Positions 1 through 12,219 are shown, counted from the stretch's first letter. The stretch: 64,000 nucleotides of DNA from Sabellastarte sp. h YS-2021 (GCA_964017235.1 OZ024929.1:109973793-110037792), one strand, 5' to 3'. Made by a program: numbers and translations. Notes: generated from the letters alone by a model not told the origin.

Positions 1-256
1 AAGAAAGGTTGTATTGTCAAAATTAAGTGCTGGTTTAGAAATGAGTTGTGATCTAATTTATGCTAGGGTTGTTTTTATTTTTGCACCTGTCTATTCTTAA
101 GGACTCAGAAAATCAGAATGAAGAAGCCGAAAAATAAACTTGCTGAACATGATTTGTAAGCACAGTAATATTAGATCTGAAAATACTTTGGTGAAAAACC
201 TTTGTGTAATATTAAATGACAGTTGCAGATTTTCTTTGTGTATTATGATTATTGTA
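1..256. other. AT-rich sequence left of the first element
   Basis: I see no exon, RNA gene or repeat unit that I can name here. The stretch ends at the A that precedes the 5' TC of the Helitron-like element P1. If the laminin-G exon at 8237 belongs to a gene running rightwards, this may be intron of that gene, but nothing in the stretch itself proves it. Confidence 0.5.
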
Positions 257-864
257 TCCCCGGATGAAAGTTGGGGATACTTAGGATTCAGTATGGTCAC
301 CCCGCCTCCGCCGCTGCAGAGATTTCCTTTCGGACACGATAACTTAAAAAATAATTTAGTTAGACCTTTTAAATTTGGTATCTGGGTATATATGGGCAAT
401 GCCACGAATGCTGTTGTTTTGTGACCTTGACCTTCAATTTCAAGATCACTGGTGGCCTCTTAAAGGTCAGATTTTGGCCATTTTTTTACGTTTTGGCCTA
501 GTTCTCATATACAAAAAGTTAGATCATCATATGGTTGGTATATATAATACATATATATGTCCTCTGTAAGCATGCAAAAATTTGATCTTGAAGCTCTTCA
601 TTGAACATCATCCATAGACCGCCAAAGTACCTCACCGGTCCCATTTTTGGCCTTTTTGGAGATATTTTCACACTTAATGCTGACTATATTGCAAGGAAAC
701 TATTGAAAATGGCTTTGAAGGTTGAGTACATGATGGAGTACCAGCATCCAGTTTGTTGACCTTGGCTATTGTTTTCAAGGTCACCTTAGGCCTGCTAAAA
801 TGACTCAAAATGGTACCTTTTACTGCATATATATGCCTATATAAGACTGTGAGGCATAAAGCTT

Positions 865-1805
865 GTGAGTGTTCCACAGCCTAAACCCCTGCACAGATTT
901 TCACCAAATTTTCAGGGGATGTTTACCCCAAGAGGATCTAGAGCTGATTAGGTTTTGGAAGGTATCCGGTAACAACTGTTGCCATGGCAACTTTTTTAAG
1001 ATTTTCAAGTCTTAAAGATTATTGGTGTTCCACAGACAAAACCCCTGCACAGATTTTCACCAAATTATCAGGGTATGTTTACCTTAAGAGGATTTAGAGC
1101 AGCTAAGGTTTTGGGGGTATCCGGCTACCACTGTTGCCATGGGAACACTTTTAAGATTTTCAGGTCTTAAAGTTTGTGGGTGTTCTACAGCCTAAACCCC
1201 TACATGGATTTTCACCAAATTTTCAGGACATCCCCAGGATCCCTAGAGGATCTACAGCTGATTTGGTTTTGGTGTGTATCTGGCTATCACTGTTGCCATG
1301 GCAACACTTAGAAGATTTTCGGGTCTTAAAGTTAGTGGGTATTCCACAGACTTAACCCCTGCACAGATTTTCACCAAATTTTCAGGGTATGTATACCCCA
1401 AGAGCATCTAGAGCTGATAAGGTTGGCGGGGGGGTATCCGGTAACAGCTGTTGTCATGGTAACACTTTTAATATTTTCGGGTCTTAAAGTTGTGGGTGTT
1501 CCACAGCCTAAACCCCTGCACGGATTTTCACCAAATTTTCAGGACATGTTTATCCCAAGAGGATCTAGAGCTGATTAGGTTTTGGGGGTTATCTGGCTAC
1601 CACTGTTGCCATGGTAACACTTTTAAGATTTTCTGGTCTTAAAGTTTGTGGGTGTTCCACAGCCTAAACCCCTGTATGGATTTTCACCAAATTTTCAGGA
1701 TATGTTTACCCCAAGAGGATCTAGAGCTGATTAAGTTTTGGGGGGTATCCAGCGGCAACTGTTGCCATGGCAGCACTTTTAAAATTTCCAGGTCTAAAAG
1801 TTTGT
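865..1805 (+). repeat. 156-bp tandem array, about six units, inside P1
   Basis: The phrase GTGTTCCACAGCCTAAACCC recurs, with small changes, near 869, 1024, 1180, 1338, 1494 and 1650, a period of about 156 bp. Each unit also carries the palindrome GTTGCCATGGCAAC or a close variant. A related array in the opposite orientation lies at about 26400-27060. No coding potential is evident. Confidence 0.9.
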
Positions 1806-2235
1806 TCTAAAATCTTTAATGTTTTCTGTAACCTAAAATATTTCAGCTAGCTTCATCAGATTTGCACAAAATGTAAATGGATAGGAAAGCTTGCCCAAGA
1901 GTAATTGTGTCCTTGTTTTGGAAACAACATGGCTGCCACATCACATCTTTAATGCCAAATAGGAGCCAAATATACTCTGTCATGGCAAATTTTCAGAGCT
2001 GTAAGGTCCATAGCTAACTGAGTAATAGCTACTTTGACAGTTCACCATTGAGTAAACACTTGTAGCTGGAAATCTGTTGCACCTATCCTTACCAAGGTTT
2101 CAAGATATCTTCTCTGCTGTGAAATCTTGCCTGGCTAACATTTGGTCCAGTTTGTTCAATTTGGTTGGTTGCTATGGCAACGGATTTGAAAATCTGAGGT
2201 GACCAAACTTAATGGAGCCTATAATCTCCCTTATT

Positions 2236-2433
2236 TTTTATTGCGTAAAATAGCCTTACCTTATCCTCACAAATGCTTACTTGGTTTTGTGGAGGCAAAA
2301 CGCGGCGACCAACAAGAATATTTAAAAATTATTCTTGTTCGAGAGGTGAACCCCGTAGTTAGTGATAGGTGCGCATGCGCACAACACATTGTCGGTTGGA
2401 CTTTGTCGAGAGATCCTCATTCAATTTTTGGTC
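2236..2433 (+). repeat. Left inverted terminal repeat of DIRS A
   Basis: It begins with TTTTATTGCGT and runs through ACCTTATCCTCACAA. It contains the palindrome GTGCGCATGCGCAC (2369-2382), which fits an NRF1-type binding motif and could be part of a promoter, although that is inference. From 2255 onward it matches the complement of 7517-7695 with one difference over 179 bp. Confidence 0.92.
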
Positions 2434-3899
2434 GTCGAGGAGGCAACACGTGAAGCTTTTTCTACTCTGCCTGTTTCCAAGTCGGCAGATGCGTTCTTTT
2501 AGAATTCATAGAGTTCGTGCTAAGAAGAAAGGAGTTTTTAAACTTCCTATTCTACAGATCTGAAGTACAATATTTCATGCTGAAGGTTGAGTAATCCATG
2601 ACAGCATTCTTAGATCCCCCTTGGCTGTAAAACAGCTTTTGGTAGAGGATCTGTTACTGGAGATTCTTCAGTTTTTGGTTCAAGCTGCCTACCTCTTCAT
2701 TTATGAGGAATGTTCATCAGAAGTCTTGGAACTAGCCACATTTTCCTGAAGATGGCGTTAAGAGATCTCCTGCGACTGAAAAACAGCTAGCAGTAGAAGA
2801 TCTACTAGAGTTTGCTTTTGCAACACCAGATGATGTTGAGATTTGATAGCTGGGCAGATTAAACTCGTTTTCTGGGGTTAGTAATTAAACCTCCAGAAAG
2901 CTAGTAGCCTCTCTACTTGGTAGACACACAGAAGATGACCCTTCATCTCGAATCCAAAATATTCTTCAGATCATCCAATAGCAAATCCCTCTCATGAAGT
3001 CCTGGTGGATTTTTATGAATTAATGCAGCAGTAACCATTCAATAGTACTCTACCATACCAGCAGTTAGCTGATTTCCTGTAGCCTGAAAAACAGTCAGTC
3101 CTACAAGATCTTCTTCAGAAGTTTATCAACGTTGCTTTCAACCTACAAACCAGGCATCAAGATGGTTAATTTCCTCCATTGCCTTGTCTTTATTCTACAA
3201 CTGGCTGGTGGACCATTTATTACTTCATTATAGAGAAGATAATACATATGCTTCCCCACCAATATTCTCAATGAAATAGGGGATTCTGGTGTAGTAGAAG
3301 AAATAACAAAAAATTGCTGGTTTAAGTGGAAATATTATTGCCATCTCAGAGTTGTGCAGTTTTTTGAATGGGTACTATGTAGCCCTCCAATCGAAACTCT
3401 CCTTTCATGTAGCTCTACTGCAGGTGCTACAGACAGGAAATAATCCGCCATGTTGCTGAAAATATTGTGTTACATTTTCTTTGTTCATTTACACACTATT
3501 TATTCTGTAAATGACTACAAGTCGCTGGATTTTCTCAGTAAATTGTTACTTCTATCATATCTGACACAATGGTGCTTTTTATGGATGAATATATTGTTTT
3601 GTTTATCAAGACATAGATCGTTGATGTGCTATGTGCTTTATAAGTGTACAGTACGGATAGGCTGCACCAGGAGTTCTTCTCTATTCAAGGAAGTTAAACT
3701 GCATTGGGCAAGGTTGGTCCTTGGATGATGACCATTCCTGGCATTTTCTTTGCATTAATCCCACAATATCATTGGCCAGTAGGGATCTCTGTGTCCTCAA
3801 CATGCGTTTGTCCCTCCAAGCTGTGAAATGGAGTTGACAAATTTTATAAAGAAACTCGGTCACAAAAGGTTAATGACCAGTTTCAACAGATCTCCGTAC

Positions 3900-5680
3900 C
3901 AAATACAAGGGTTGTGCAAATCTTGAGAAGGTTTATCGAATAATATTCCAGTCGAATCCGTCCATGTCTGTACATCCCATAATTTAAAGCGGTTACAGAC
4001 AGGAAAAACATGGCTACCTAGAAGATTGCGTGCTGCTTATGCTTCAAAAAGCGCAATTTACCATCTCAAGGATTGCACAACTCCAGGTTTGACAGTAGAT
4101 TATTTCTTGTACCAGAACCCGACAATAAATGGCGCCCTGTGATAGATTTCAGTGTCCTGGGGAAATGCCTGCTAGTTCCAACTTTTAAAATGGAGATAGC
4201 AGAGATAATCAGAAACTCGGTCATAAAATGCGAATGGCTAGTTTCGATAGACCTGAAAGATGCGTTCTTTCACGTGCCCATACACCCAGATTCTCAACAT
4301 TGGCTATGTTTCCATGTAGACAAACAAATGTATCAGTTCAAACCACGGCCATTGGGGTTGGCGTCTGCACCCCTATAGTTCATGCGGATTGTGAAAGAAG
4401 CAAAGCTCATTCTTCAGTCTCGCGGAATTTGAGTTCACCAATATCTGGACGACTGGTTGTTAAGAGCAAATACCAGACACCAGTGCCAGCTCCGGACAAA
4501 AGAACTCCTCCATACGATTCAAGATCTCGGCTTTGTGATAATTTAGAAAAATCAGAGCTCGAACCTACACAAAAAATCGACTTTCTGGGCTACCATTTCG
4601 ATTTGATACAGGAAAAGTCTTTTCAACCGAAAATAAGTTGAAAATTCTAGGAAAATCTGTTCAAGACATGGAGATCTCATCACAAACAACCCCAAGGTTG
4701 CTTATGTCCCTGATAGGTGTACTAGCATCCCTAGAAAGGACAATACCAATGGGTCGGTTACGTATGCGCCCTTTGCAGTGGTGCCTAAAAACAAACTGGC
4801 AGTATCCCCAGTCACTAGACCTGAAGATTCCTGTTTCAAACTTTCTGAAAAGTCATCTTCAGTGGTGGAAAGATCCAAAAAATCTAAAAAATGGGTTATC
4901 CTTTTCATCCACAGGAACACAATACCCTTATTTTCACAAATGCATCAAATCAAGGTTGCCGAGGTCATTTAGAAAACATGACAGTCAGTGGCAATTGGAC
5001 AGATCAAGAAAATTGCTTCATATCAATGTCCTTGAGTTAAAGGCAGTGTTTCTGGCCTTAAAAGGGCTTTCAAAACAAGTTCTAGACAAAAGGGTTCTGA
5101 TAGCAACTCACTATGCTACTGTAGTCAGTTATTTGAGCAAACAAGAGGGAACACACTCTTGGGACAGGTGTCTCCTGGTTTGGCGCATCTTGGTCTACTG
5201 CAATCCTCGAAACATACTCGTTAGAGCCAGACACATTCAGGGTTGCCTCAATGTCATAGTCGACAGTCTCTCCAGGAAAGACAAAATAATTCAGACAGAA
5301 TGGTCTCTTCATTCTCAAATATTCAGTCTAATTTGGCTTAGTCTAGTACACACCAATGGTGGACATGTTTGCCACCAAATTGGATCACAAACTACCAATC
5401 TATTTCTCACCAGTCCCGGATGCAAATGCTATGAACATAGATGCATTGAACATCTCCTGGGAGGGTCTGGACGGCTATTCCTTTTGTCCTGTAGCACTCA
5501 TACCAAAAGTGATACAGGGAATGAACACCTACAGGTGCAAGATGATAGTAGTTGCACCAGGGTAGCCCAGAATGCTTTGGCTTTGGGATCTAGTGAATCT
5601 GTCAACCAAACCTCCATTACTTCTATCTCACTGGCCTCATCAGTTAAAGCAACCATTCAGTGAGAAGTTCCATCAGAATC
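3900..5680 (+). pseudogene. Reverse transcriptase/RNase H remnant of DIRS A
   Basis: Translations of several plus-strand stretches match the DIRS RT and RNase H regions of copy E. Recognisable parts include a SRLFLVPEP...KWRPVIDF block near 4090-4150, SIDLKDAFFHVPIHPDSQ near 4235-4300, an LELKAVFLALK block near 5030-5070, and the post-RNase H region ending in IVVAPG near 5560. The frame is broken repeatedly, so this is a fossil. It is more diverged from E than C and D are, consistent with a separate subfamily. Confidence 0.85.
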
Positions 5681-5689
5681 TCATGTATC

Positions 5690-6880
5690 TAATTCTGCAT
5701 GTTTTGGCATCTAGATACCTCAGAATCACTTGATTCATTCTCTGAGCAGGTGGCAGATAGAATTATGGCACCTCAAAGACCCTCATCTAGAAGAATCTGA
5801 GTTAAGGTGGTCCATTTTTTGAACTCTGGTGCCAACACAATAGGTGGTCAGCTCAAAGCCTACTATCTCAGCAGAATTTTGAATCACTTATTTGCTATTA
5901 AAATCTGAAGCCTGCCACTACTGCTGGCTATAGGGCTGCCATAGCTGATCATTTTGGCCAGGAGGTTAGCAAATGTTTGAATCTGAACAGACTTATTGCG
6001 AGCTTTTATTGGGATAAGCCTGGGATCTGTCTTTAGTCCTCATGGCTTTGAATAAGGCCCCTTTTCAGCCTCTAAAGGATGAATCCTGCCACAATTGCTG
6101 GCTATAGAACTGCAATAGCTTATCTTTGGGATATGTTGGCCAGGAAGGGAGCAAGAGTTTACATTTGAATAGACTTCTTGTAAGCTTTCACAGGGACAAA
6201 CCCATTGCAAATAGGGGTATTCCCTTTTGAGACCTATCTTTGGTTCTTTGGTCTTTGACTTTTGACCTTTGAAGGTTGCCAGTCGTAAGATTTTGGCTTT
6301 CAAGACTGTTTTCCTGATGACTTTGGCATCTTGCAAAAGGAGGGGGGAGGTGCATGCTTGGACATATTCTTCCCTCAGACACAAAACCTCACTGGAAGGA
6401 GATCACTATTTCTCCTTCTCCTGCCTTCTTAGCAAAGGATCAGTTGGCTTCTGACTGCCCAGATTTGCTCTAACCAGTGGTCATTCTAGCTCTTAAACCT
6501 TTTTTGCGCTCAGACTTGACTGAGGATATGACTTCATTCCCTGTCAGAGCACTTAGATACTATCTAGACAGAACTAGTGCTTTAAGGAAGGGAAAGAATC
6601 TCTTGTTTATATCCTTTAAGGAAGGCTTTGACAGAGATTTCATGAGATGCTATCTCTTCTTTGATCAGAGAGACTGTCTTATTGGCTATCAGTCATCCAA
6701 TTTTGATACACAGGACCTACAGGTTAAGGCCCATAATGTTAGGTCCATGTCTGCTTCTTTAGTATTCAAGGTTGGGTGTCCCTAGAGCAGATTTTAGGCT
6801 CCTGCCATTGGAAGAGCCACAACACATTTTCTACCTTTTAAGCTGTGTCTTGGCAGTCCACAGACCAAACAGATTACAGT
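5690..6880 (+). pseudogene. Tyrosine recombinase remnant of DIRS A
   Basis: Plus-strand stretches match the C-terminal recombinase of copy E: a KTVFLMTLASCKRR block near 6300-6340 around the first catalytic arginine, VRALRYYLDRTSALR near 6542-6590, and a VKAHNVRS block near 6723 corresponding to the HxxR motif. The region is broken in many places. Its position just before the ICR is the normal DIRS order. Confidence 0.82.
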
Positions 6881-7368
6881 TAGGCCCAGGGGTTTCTGCT
6901 CAGCATGTGATTGCTTTGAGTATGTTCTTGAGTATTTCATATGGCTTACATACTTTACTCTTCCTTCCATACCAGTATCTGGTATGGACATATGTCTTCT
7001 TCTGTGGCAGATGGCCTCATGTCTGTATTTTGTAAATCACAGAAGCCAGCTTGGGGTGCCTTCTTGCTGGATGGCAGCTCCCAGCTCGAGGGACCCAGGA
7101 AGCCATTCCCCACCACACAGTTATGGGTGATGGTTTAGATATAGGACAACTTTATGCTACATGGGACAAGTGTCAACTACATCATGAATATTCATGAGAT
7201 TACCTATCATTACTTATCTTTACAGATATTTTACAGTAATGGAAATTTCTGTTGTAGCATACTTAAGCTTATCTTATCCTCTCTATCAAATGCTTCCATG
7301 GTGAACCCCATAATCTATTAACAGGGAGGTTGCAAAACAAACCCCTCCTCCTGTTATGGTTGGAATCA

Positions 7369-7472
7369 AGCATTTGTGAGGATAAGGTAAGGCTATTTTA
7401 CGCAATAAAATGTAACAAATTTTATTGTAATTTAACTTTTTGTAAGTTAAATACTTACCTTATCCTCACAAG
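7369..7472 (+). repeat. Internal complementary region (ICR) of DIRS A
   Basis: Positions 7369-7410 are the complement of the outermost left end (ending CGCAATAAAA), joined directly to 7411-7472, the complement of the outermost right end (starting TGTAACAAATTTTATTG). In the DIRS replication model this arrangement lets the two ends of a linear cDNA be aligned and closed into a circle before recombinase-mediated integration. Confidence 0.93.
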
Positions 7473-7516
7473 GACAGACCCACCCTTCCTCCCCTCAGAA
7501 GTTTGTTTTCATAGGG

Positions 7517-7738
7517 GACCAAAAATTAAATGAGGATCTCTCGACAAAGTCCAACCGACAATGTGTTGTGCGCATGCGCACCTATCACTAACTACGGGGT
7601 TCACCTCTCGAACAAGAATAATTTTTAAATATTCTTGTTGGTCGCCGCGTTTTGCCTCCACAAAACCAAGTAAGCATTTGTGAGGATAAGGTAAGTATTT
7701 AACTTACAAAAAGTTAAATTACAATAAAATTTGTTACA
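7517..7738 (-). repeat. Right inverted terminal repeat of DIRS A
   Basis: Complement of the left repeat over 7517-7695 with one mismatch, followed by the right-specific end ATTTAACTT...AAAATTTGTTACA. The outermost base is placed at 7738 from the ICR junction. Flanking host sequence resumes as ATTGGTGGTAGAGG. Confidence 0.9.
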
Positions 7739-7740
7739 AT

Positions 7741-8095
7741 TGGTGGTAGAGGTTTTGGATGTGAAGACAACTTCTAGGAAATCATGTGGCCCGAATCTTT
7801 TGCTGGTTTCAGATTTGACCTTGGACCCCTCCTTCAAGGTCAAATGTGGTTCTTCATATCTATAATGGCCTATATCTCCCTTGTTATTGGTCGTAGAGGT
7901 TGTGGATGTGAAGACAACCTATAGGAAATCATGTGCCCCAAATCTTTTGGTGGGCTCAGATTTGACCTTTAGATCCCTCCTTCAAGGTCGAATGTGGTCC
8001 TTGATACCTCTAATGGTCGATATCTACCTTATTATTGATCGTAGAGGTTTTGGATGTGAAGACTAATCTTTTGGTGGGGTCACATTTGACATAAT
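7741..8095 (+). repeat. About 147-bp tandem array near the 3' end of P1
   Basis: The phrase GTAGAGGTTTTGGATGTGAAG recurs (with changes) near 7745, 7890 and 8040, each followed by TTTGACCTT...CCTCCTTCAAGGTC. A partial unit lies to the left of DIRS A (about 2190-2235), so the DIRS interrupts the array. Related units occur inverted at 27780-28156. Confidence 0.85.
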
Positions 8096-8236
8096 ATTCT
8101 GTATGTCACACTTCAACCATGTCCTGTCCGGGGATACACTGCGTCAAGACGCAATCTCTAGTTCAATTATTAGTTTTGTTTGTATGAGTATAGAATGAAG
8201 TCTGACCTCTGGGCACTAATTGTGTTACTGTTACAG

Positions 8237-8489
8237 GGACCGTCGACAAGGTTTGTTGTCGGTAGATGGGGACAGCCCTGTGGAAGCCCTGTCACTCACA
8301 GGCACTAACCAGTTGGATACAAATGGCAATCTATATGTGGGTGGAGCTTCCACCATACCCAGGGGGCTGCCTGTCGAGTACTTCACACATTTTGAAGGAT
8401 GTGTGGAGTACATACTTGTCAATGATGAGAAACTCAACATGGCTGAGAATCGACTAGACAGTTCCAAGCTTGAATACTGCATGTTGTGA
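8237..8489 (+). CDS. Terminal exon of an agrin-like gene (end of the last laminin-G domain)
   Basis: A 253-bp open stretch follows a good splice acceptor (TTACTGTTACAG, AG at 8235-8236) and ends at TGA (8487-8489). It encodes about 83 residues of a laminin-G domain: a QGLLSVDGDSPV strand, the motif GTNQLDTNGNLYVGG, and FEGCVEYILVNDEKLNM with a Cys that pairs in this family with the Cys two residues before the stop. In vertebrate agrin the third LG domain ends the protein with a very similar order (QLDTDG, LGG, GFVGC, final PC), and here too the protein ends right after the domain. Agrin is a secreted heparan-sulfate proteoglycan of basement membranes that binds Lrp4/dystroglycan through its LG domains. 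The splice phase is 2 (the first exon base completes an Arg codon). Perlecan and pikachurin are alternatives. The rest of the gene would lie left of the window or be hidden in the repeat-filled intron. Confidence 0.72.
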
Positions 8490-11400
8490 AAGAATATGTA
8501 CATTCGCCTTGATATGTCTCCACAGTTTCTCCTGTATTCGTAGATGAGTATATAAATATGTAGGGTTACGTTAAGTCGTGGCTTTATTTGTTCCATTATG
8601 AACCAAAGTCCATTTTACTCAAAACACAAAGGGTGAATTAAGTACTAAATGTTTTTTTCAACATTTAAATCTTGATTTACGGTGCGACTTGCTTTAATAT
8701 TTAGACATAATCCTTTATATCAGAAAATACTCAGTAGTTTTCTCTCATTCATCCACCCGTCCTCACTGAAATTGCAGTAATACTTGAATTAGTAGTCACA
8801 TATTTCTAATTTTGTATTAAAATATTGAATTTTTTTCTGTACTATCTGAAAGAAAATATACTGAAACATGAAAACTGGCATGTATGTGAATGTTAAAGTA
8901 TCTGCTATTAAATAAATTACCGAGTATGTAATGGTTTTGTGTAGGACAGAGAGAGTAACCCCTATAAATATTTTTGAATATCTCATACAGTTCCAGAAAA
9001 CTGACTGCCTTTGTAAGTAACAAGTGTGTAAATTTTAAATACAATGTTGGAACTTGACGCACATGATGATTGTATTTTATAGGCTATGTTTTATTATAAA
9101 TAATAATTAGCTTTTTCAATGTTTCTATAGTATTTTGTGTAACTCACACTCTATTATATGAATTGTTTGTGAAGATGAAGGCGTTAATCATATTTTGTAC
9201 ATACATGTAGTTTTACTGGAGATTCCAACCAATGTGTGTTGAGTTCACTGCAGTCTTTTATATTTATACAGGTAGAGAAAAGGAACTGAAACCTTGTCTG
9301 AAATTTGTCACAATTGTATTATTTTTTTTTTAAAGTTTACATAGTAACTGCATGTCTGGTCTTAGAAGCTGTAGATGGATTATTGGTTTTATATTATAAA
9401 CTATTTTTGGCGTCATTGTATGCTATTGTACTTCATTGGTAAAAATATTACCAACACGGCATATTTTAGCTACCCAGTATGCAAAGCTTTTTGAGTTCCT
9501 TTTACAGTATTGTGCTATACTACTATTTTTATTTGTTAGTTGCTTCAACCCTTGTAAACAAAACTCCATTCAGTTAACAAGGAGTATTATCTTCTTAAGT
9601 AAAATAATGAGTGGTTGACTTGTCGAGTGAAGTCAGTTTAATTTTGAGCTATTGTATTCTATTGTGTACTTGGCCCATAAGATCCAGCAAAACTTTAAGT
9701 TACATTTTGATTTCTTTATAAAAGTCACAAGTGACATTAACCTCAACCGAAACACATATTGTCTGCATATAATGTTTGTTAATCACTCATTATTAAGCAA
9801 TGTTATTGCCCCATAATGTTAAGAAGCTTGATCTTTAAGGTAAGTAAGAATTCATGTCAAAGTGAAGAAAGTTTGTGTGGGGTCATCTCAACAGTGGATG
9901 CTTTTAGTTCAAGACTTAGAGATGTTTTCTGCAGTGTATACTCTTGGCATGTGACATGTTTTATAAGCACAGGATTTGCTGGGTTTCTTGAAAGATATAT
10001 AAATATTCATATATAGCTGCAAAATTTGTAATATCTGCAAGGTATGTGTCATTGTTAAATGTTTAACTATGGCAAACAGTGGACGGAACAATATACAATG
10101 TAGAATATTTAATGTAGAATTAATTCATACGAACTATCTTTCATTTCTCCAGTTAATGTCTCAAACTGCCAGAATGCTACAAACAGTACGAAAACTTCAA
10201 TATACTGTCAGTACTTGTATGATTTCATCCTTCTAATAACATTAGCAAGGATACTATTGAAATAATGGCAGTATTAATGACCACTAAAATAACAGTAGAG
10301 TTTTATCATGGATGATTTACAGATATTACAGAAGTTATAAAAATGTGTGTATGTTATACTAGCCATATATCTTTATAGCAGATACTCTTTAGAATTAGGT
10401 TAGAAATATATGAAGTAAATTCTTATTTATAGATTACCTCTGCAGTAGACTCTGTATAAATGGAACCACTTTGACAGTCTGAACATCACAGACTGTTGTA
10501 TCTGTGGAGGTGTGAATAAAAGTTAAACATAACTACAGCAAAATCGTTTAGATATTGTAGGTGCTAGTTATACAGTATCTACTTCCTTTTGAGATTAAAT
10601 TTGATTGAGAGAAGGGTAATTAATTGAAATTAGTGTAGTATAAATATGTATTTGTGTCTAGTTTGATATTCCTGTAAGCACTGCTTGGTTTTTCTGGTAA
10701 ACAATGATGGAGATGTGTTTTGTTAAGTAAGCAAAGAGAAGATTTCATATTTTAAGCATTTAAATGTTTCAAAACAAGTTAGAAAAGGGTAACCAGTGTT
10801 AGCATAATTCTGGATTGAAAATGTTTAAAATTTAAAAAAAAAATAACATTCCATTTCATTGCTTTATAAGATATTTGTTATCTACACAAAGTATTATTTT
10901 ATGTACATGTACACATAAATGATATCCATGGTTATAGCTTTTAGTGGATTAATGCATGTTTTAATTGTAGATGTTAGAGTAACCCAACTTTTAATTATAG
11001 GATACTTATTTTTGTTAGACTCTAATTAATCATTCTTTTCTCCAGTGTCCTTCATTTTTTTCTGTTATTTATTGTTTTTAGCTGATTTTCACAACTTTCT
11101 ACATATTTTTAAAAAGCCATTTTTTAGAACCAATATGTATTTGGATGGAATATTTGTGGAAAGAGCAGTGTGGTGTAGAAGTTTCTAGAATTTACTGAGT
11201 TGACAAGACGCACCAGAAATGAGACTATGCTGCACAAAGATAACCATGGTGTATGTTTTGAGGTAAACAGGTTAGGAAACATTAAAGTCACTTGGACACA
11301 TGAAATGTACCACTACGTGGTTACCCATTGTCACAATCCCATAATAGGCTAGATTCTCAAACGCTCGGCCGACAAGTAAGATAAGTGGTCTAAACTTCTC

Positions 11401-12219
11401 AGAAAAATATGGTAAAAATGTCTCATATTTCAGAGATAAGGGCAGCTTCCTGCTGGAACAGAACACATCGGAACCAATCAAAATTACAGTCACTAAATCA
11501 AATCTCACTATTTACATTTGCAATATTTATATTTTACTGTTTTTAAGAGATCTTAGAGATGGAATTTTATAGGTTTTACAAATATAGACCATTATATTAA
11601 TATTATTATTAATATTATTTCGGTGTCGACTTTTATCAGTTATGAATGATTTGTTTGTTTTTGATTGGTTATTTATTTTGGTAAAGTTGGTGTTAACATT
11701 CATCACTAACAATAACTAGTTTTGTGCATACATGTATATGTCCATGCAGTTAATTGTTAATAAGAATAACCTTGTCAAAACCTCATGAGGTAGAGATGTT
11801 TACAAAGTAGATTGAACCCCCTATCACCGATCTTAGTTATGGGTTAGTTTAAAGCTGTTCTTAACAAGAATTATATGTCATATTTATTAAAATTTATTGA
11901 GTTGTTGAAAGGAGGCCCAAAATTCAGAAAAGAATTTAGTTCTTACCATTCAGAGGACAGGTGCCATAGATGAAACCTTTAACAGGGAAAAACAGTGGCC
12001 AGAAATATAATGGACATGCATTATTCTATTGAACTGTTAAGTTATATTGTGTTTTCTCTTTGTAGCAATCCTTTCTGTTTGTACAACTGCTGATTACTTT
12101 TATCACACATTTAAGCTTTGCTATAATCCTCTATATTGTACACAGCTCTTATAACTAGAAAACCGTGTGTAGCCACAAGTGAACATTTCACTATGTTGAT
12201 AAAGATACTGTATGTTTAA
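8490..12219 (+). other. 3'UTR and/or intergenic sequence after the agrin-like exon
   Basis: AT-rich sequence without a convincing exon or named repeat. It probably starts as the 3'UTR of the upstream exon. AATAAA signals that could end the transcript are at 8911-8916 and 10515-10520, and a further one is at 14775-14780. I cannot tell from sequence alone which is used. Confidence 0.5.

Larger units (their letters stand above)
2236..7738 (+). mobile_element. DIRS-type retrotransposon copy A (subfamily 1), complete ends, decayed interior
   Basis: This is a tyrosine-recombinase retrotransposon of the DIRS order, about 5.5 kb, on the plus strand. It has inverted terminal repeats (2255-2433 against 7517-7695, 179 bp with one mismatch by eye), distinct outermost ends, and an internal complementary region at 7369-7472. 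The order is 5' region, reverse transcriptase/RNase H, tyrosine recombinase, ICR, right repeat, as in Dictyostelium DIRS-1. It sits in a unit of the 145-bp array of P1. Neighbouring units (7871-7890 and 8024-8043) show the empty site, and no target duplication is present. The coding interior is broken many times, yet the ends look young. Confidence 0.92.
257..8161 (+). mobile_element. Helitron-like non-autonomous element P1, carrying DIRS copy A
   Basis: The 5' end starts with TC just after an A and forms a hairpin (257-279, ATCCCCGG pairing with the later GGGGAT). The 3' end has GTCCGGGGAT, which is the complement of the 5' terminus, at about 8125-8135. It is followed by the small hairpin GCGTCAAGACGC and then CTAG (8158-8161), and the next host base is T. 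TC at the 5' end, a hairpin a few bases before a CTAG end and insertion between A and T are Helitron hallmarks. The subterminal inverted repeat and internal tandem arrays resemble the non-autonomous Helentron/DINE-1 class. There is no Rep/helicase gene. Without DIRS A the element would be about 2.4 kb. P2 (16016-18592) has the same two ends and P3 the same 5' end (48978, minus strand). Confidence 0.72.

Noticed and set aside
8220-8236. Extending the laminin-G coding frame upstream to 8220
   Set aside because: These bases contain the TTACTGTTACAG splice acceptor; the frame there begins at TTG and reads intron.
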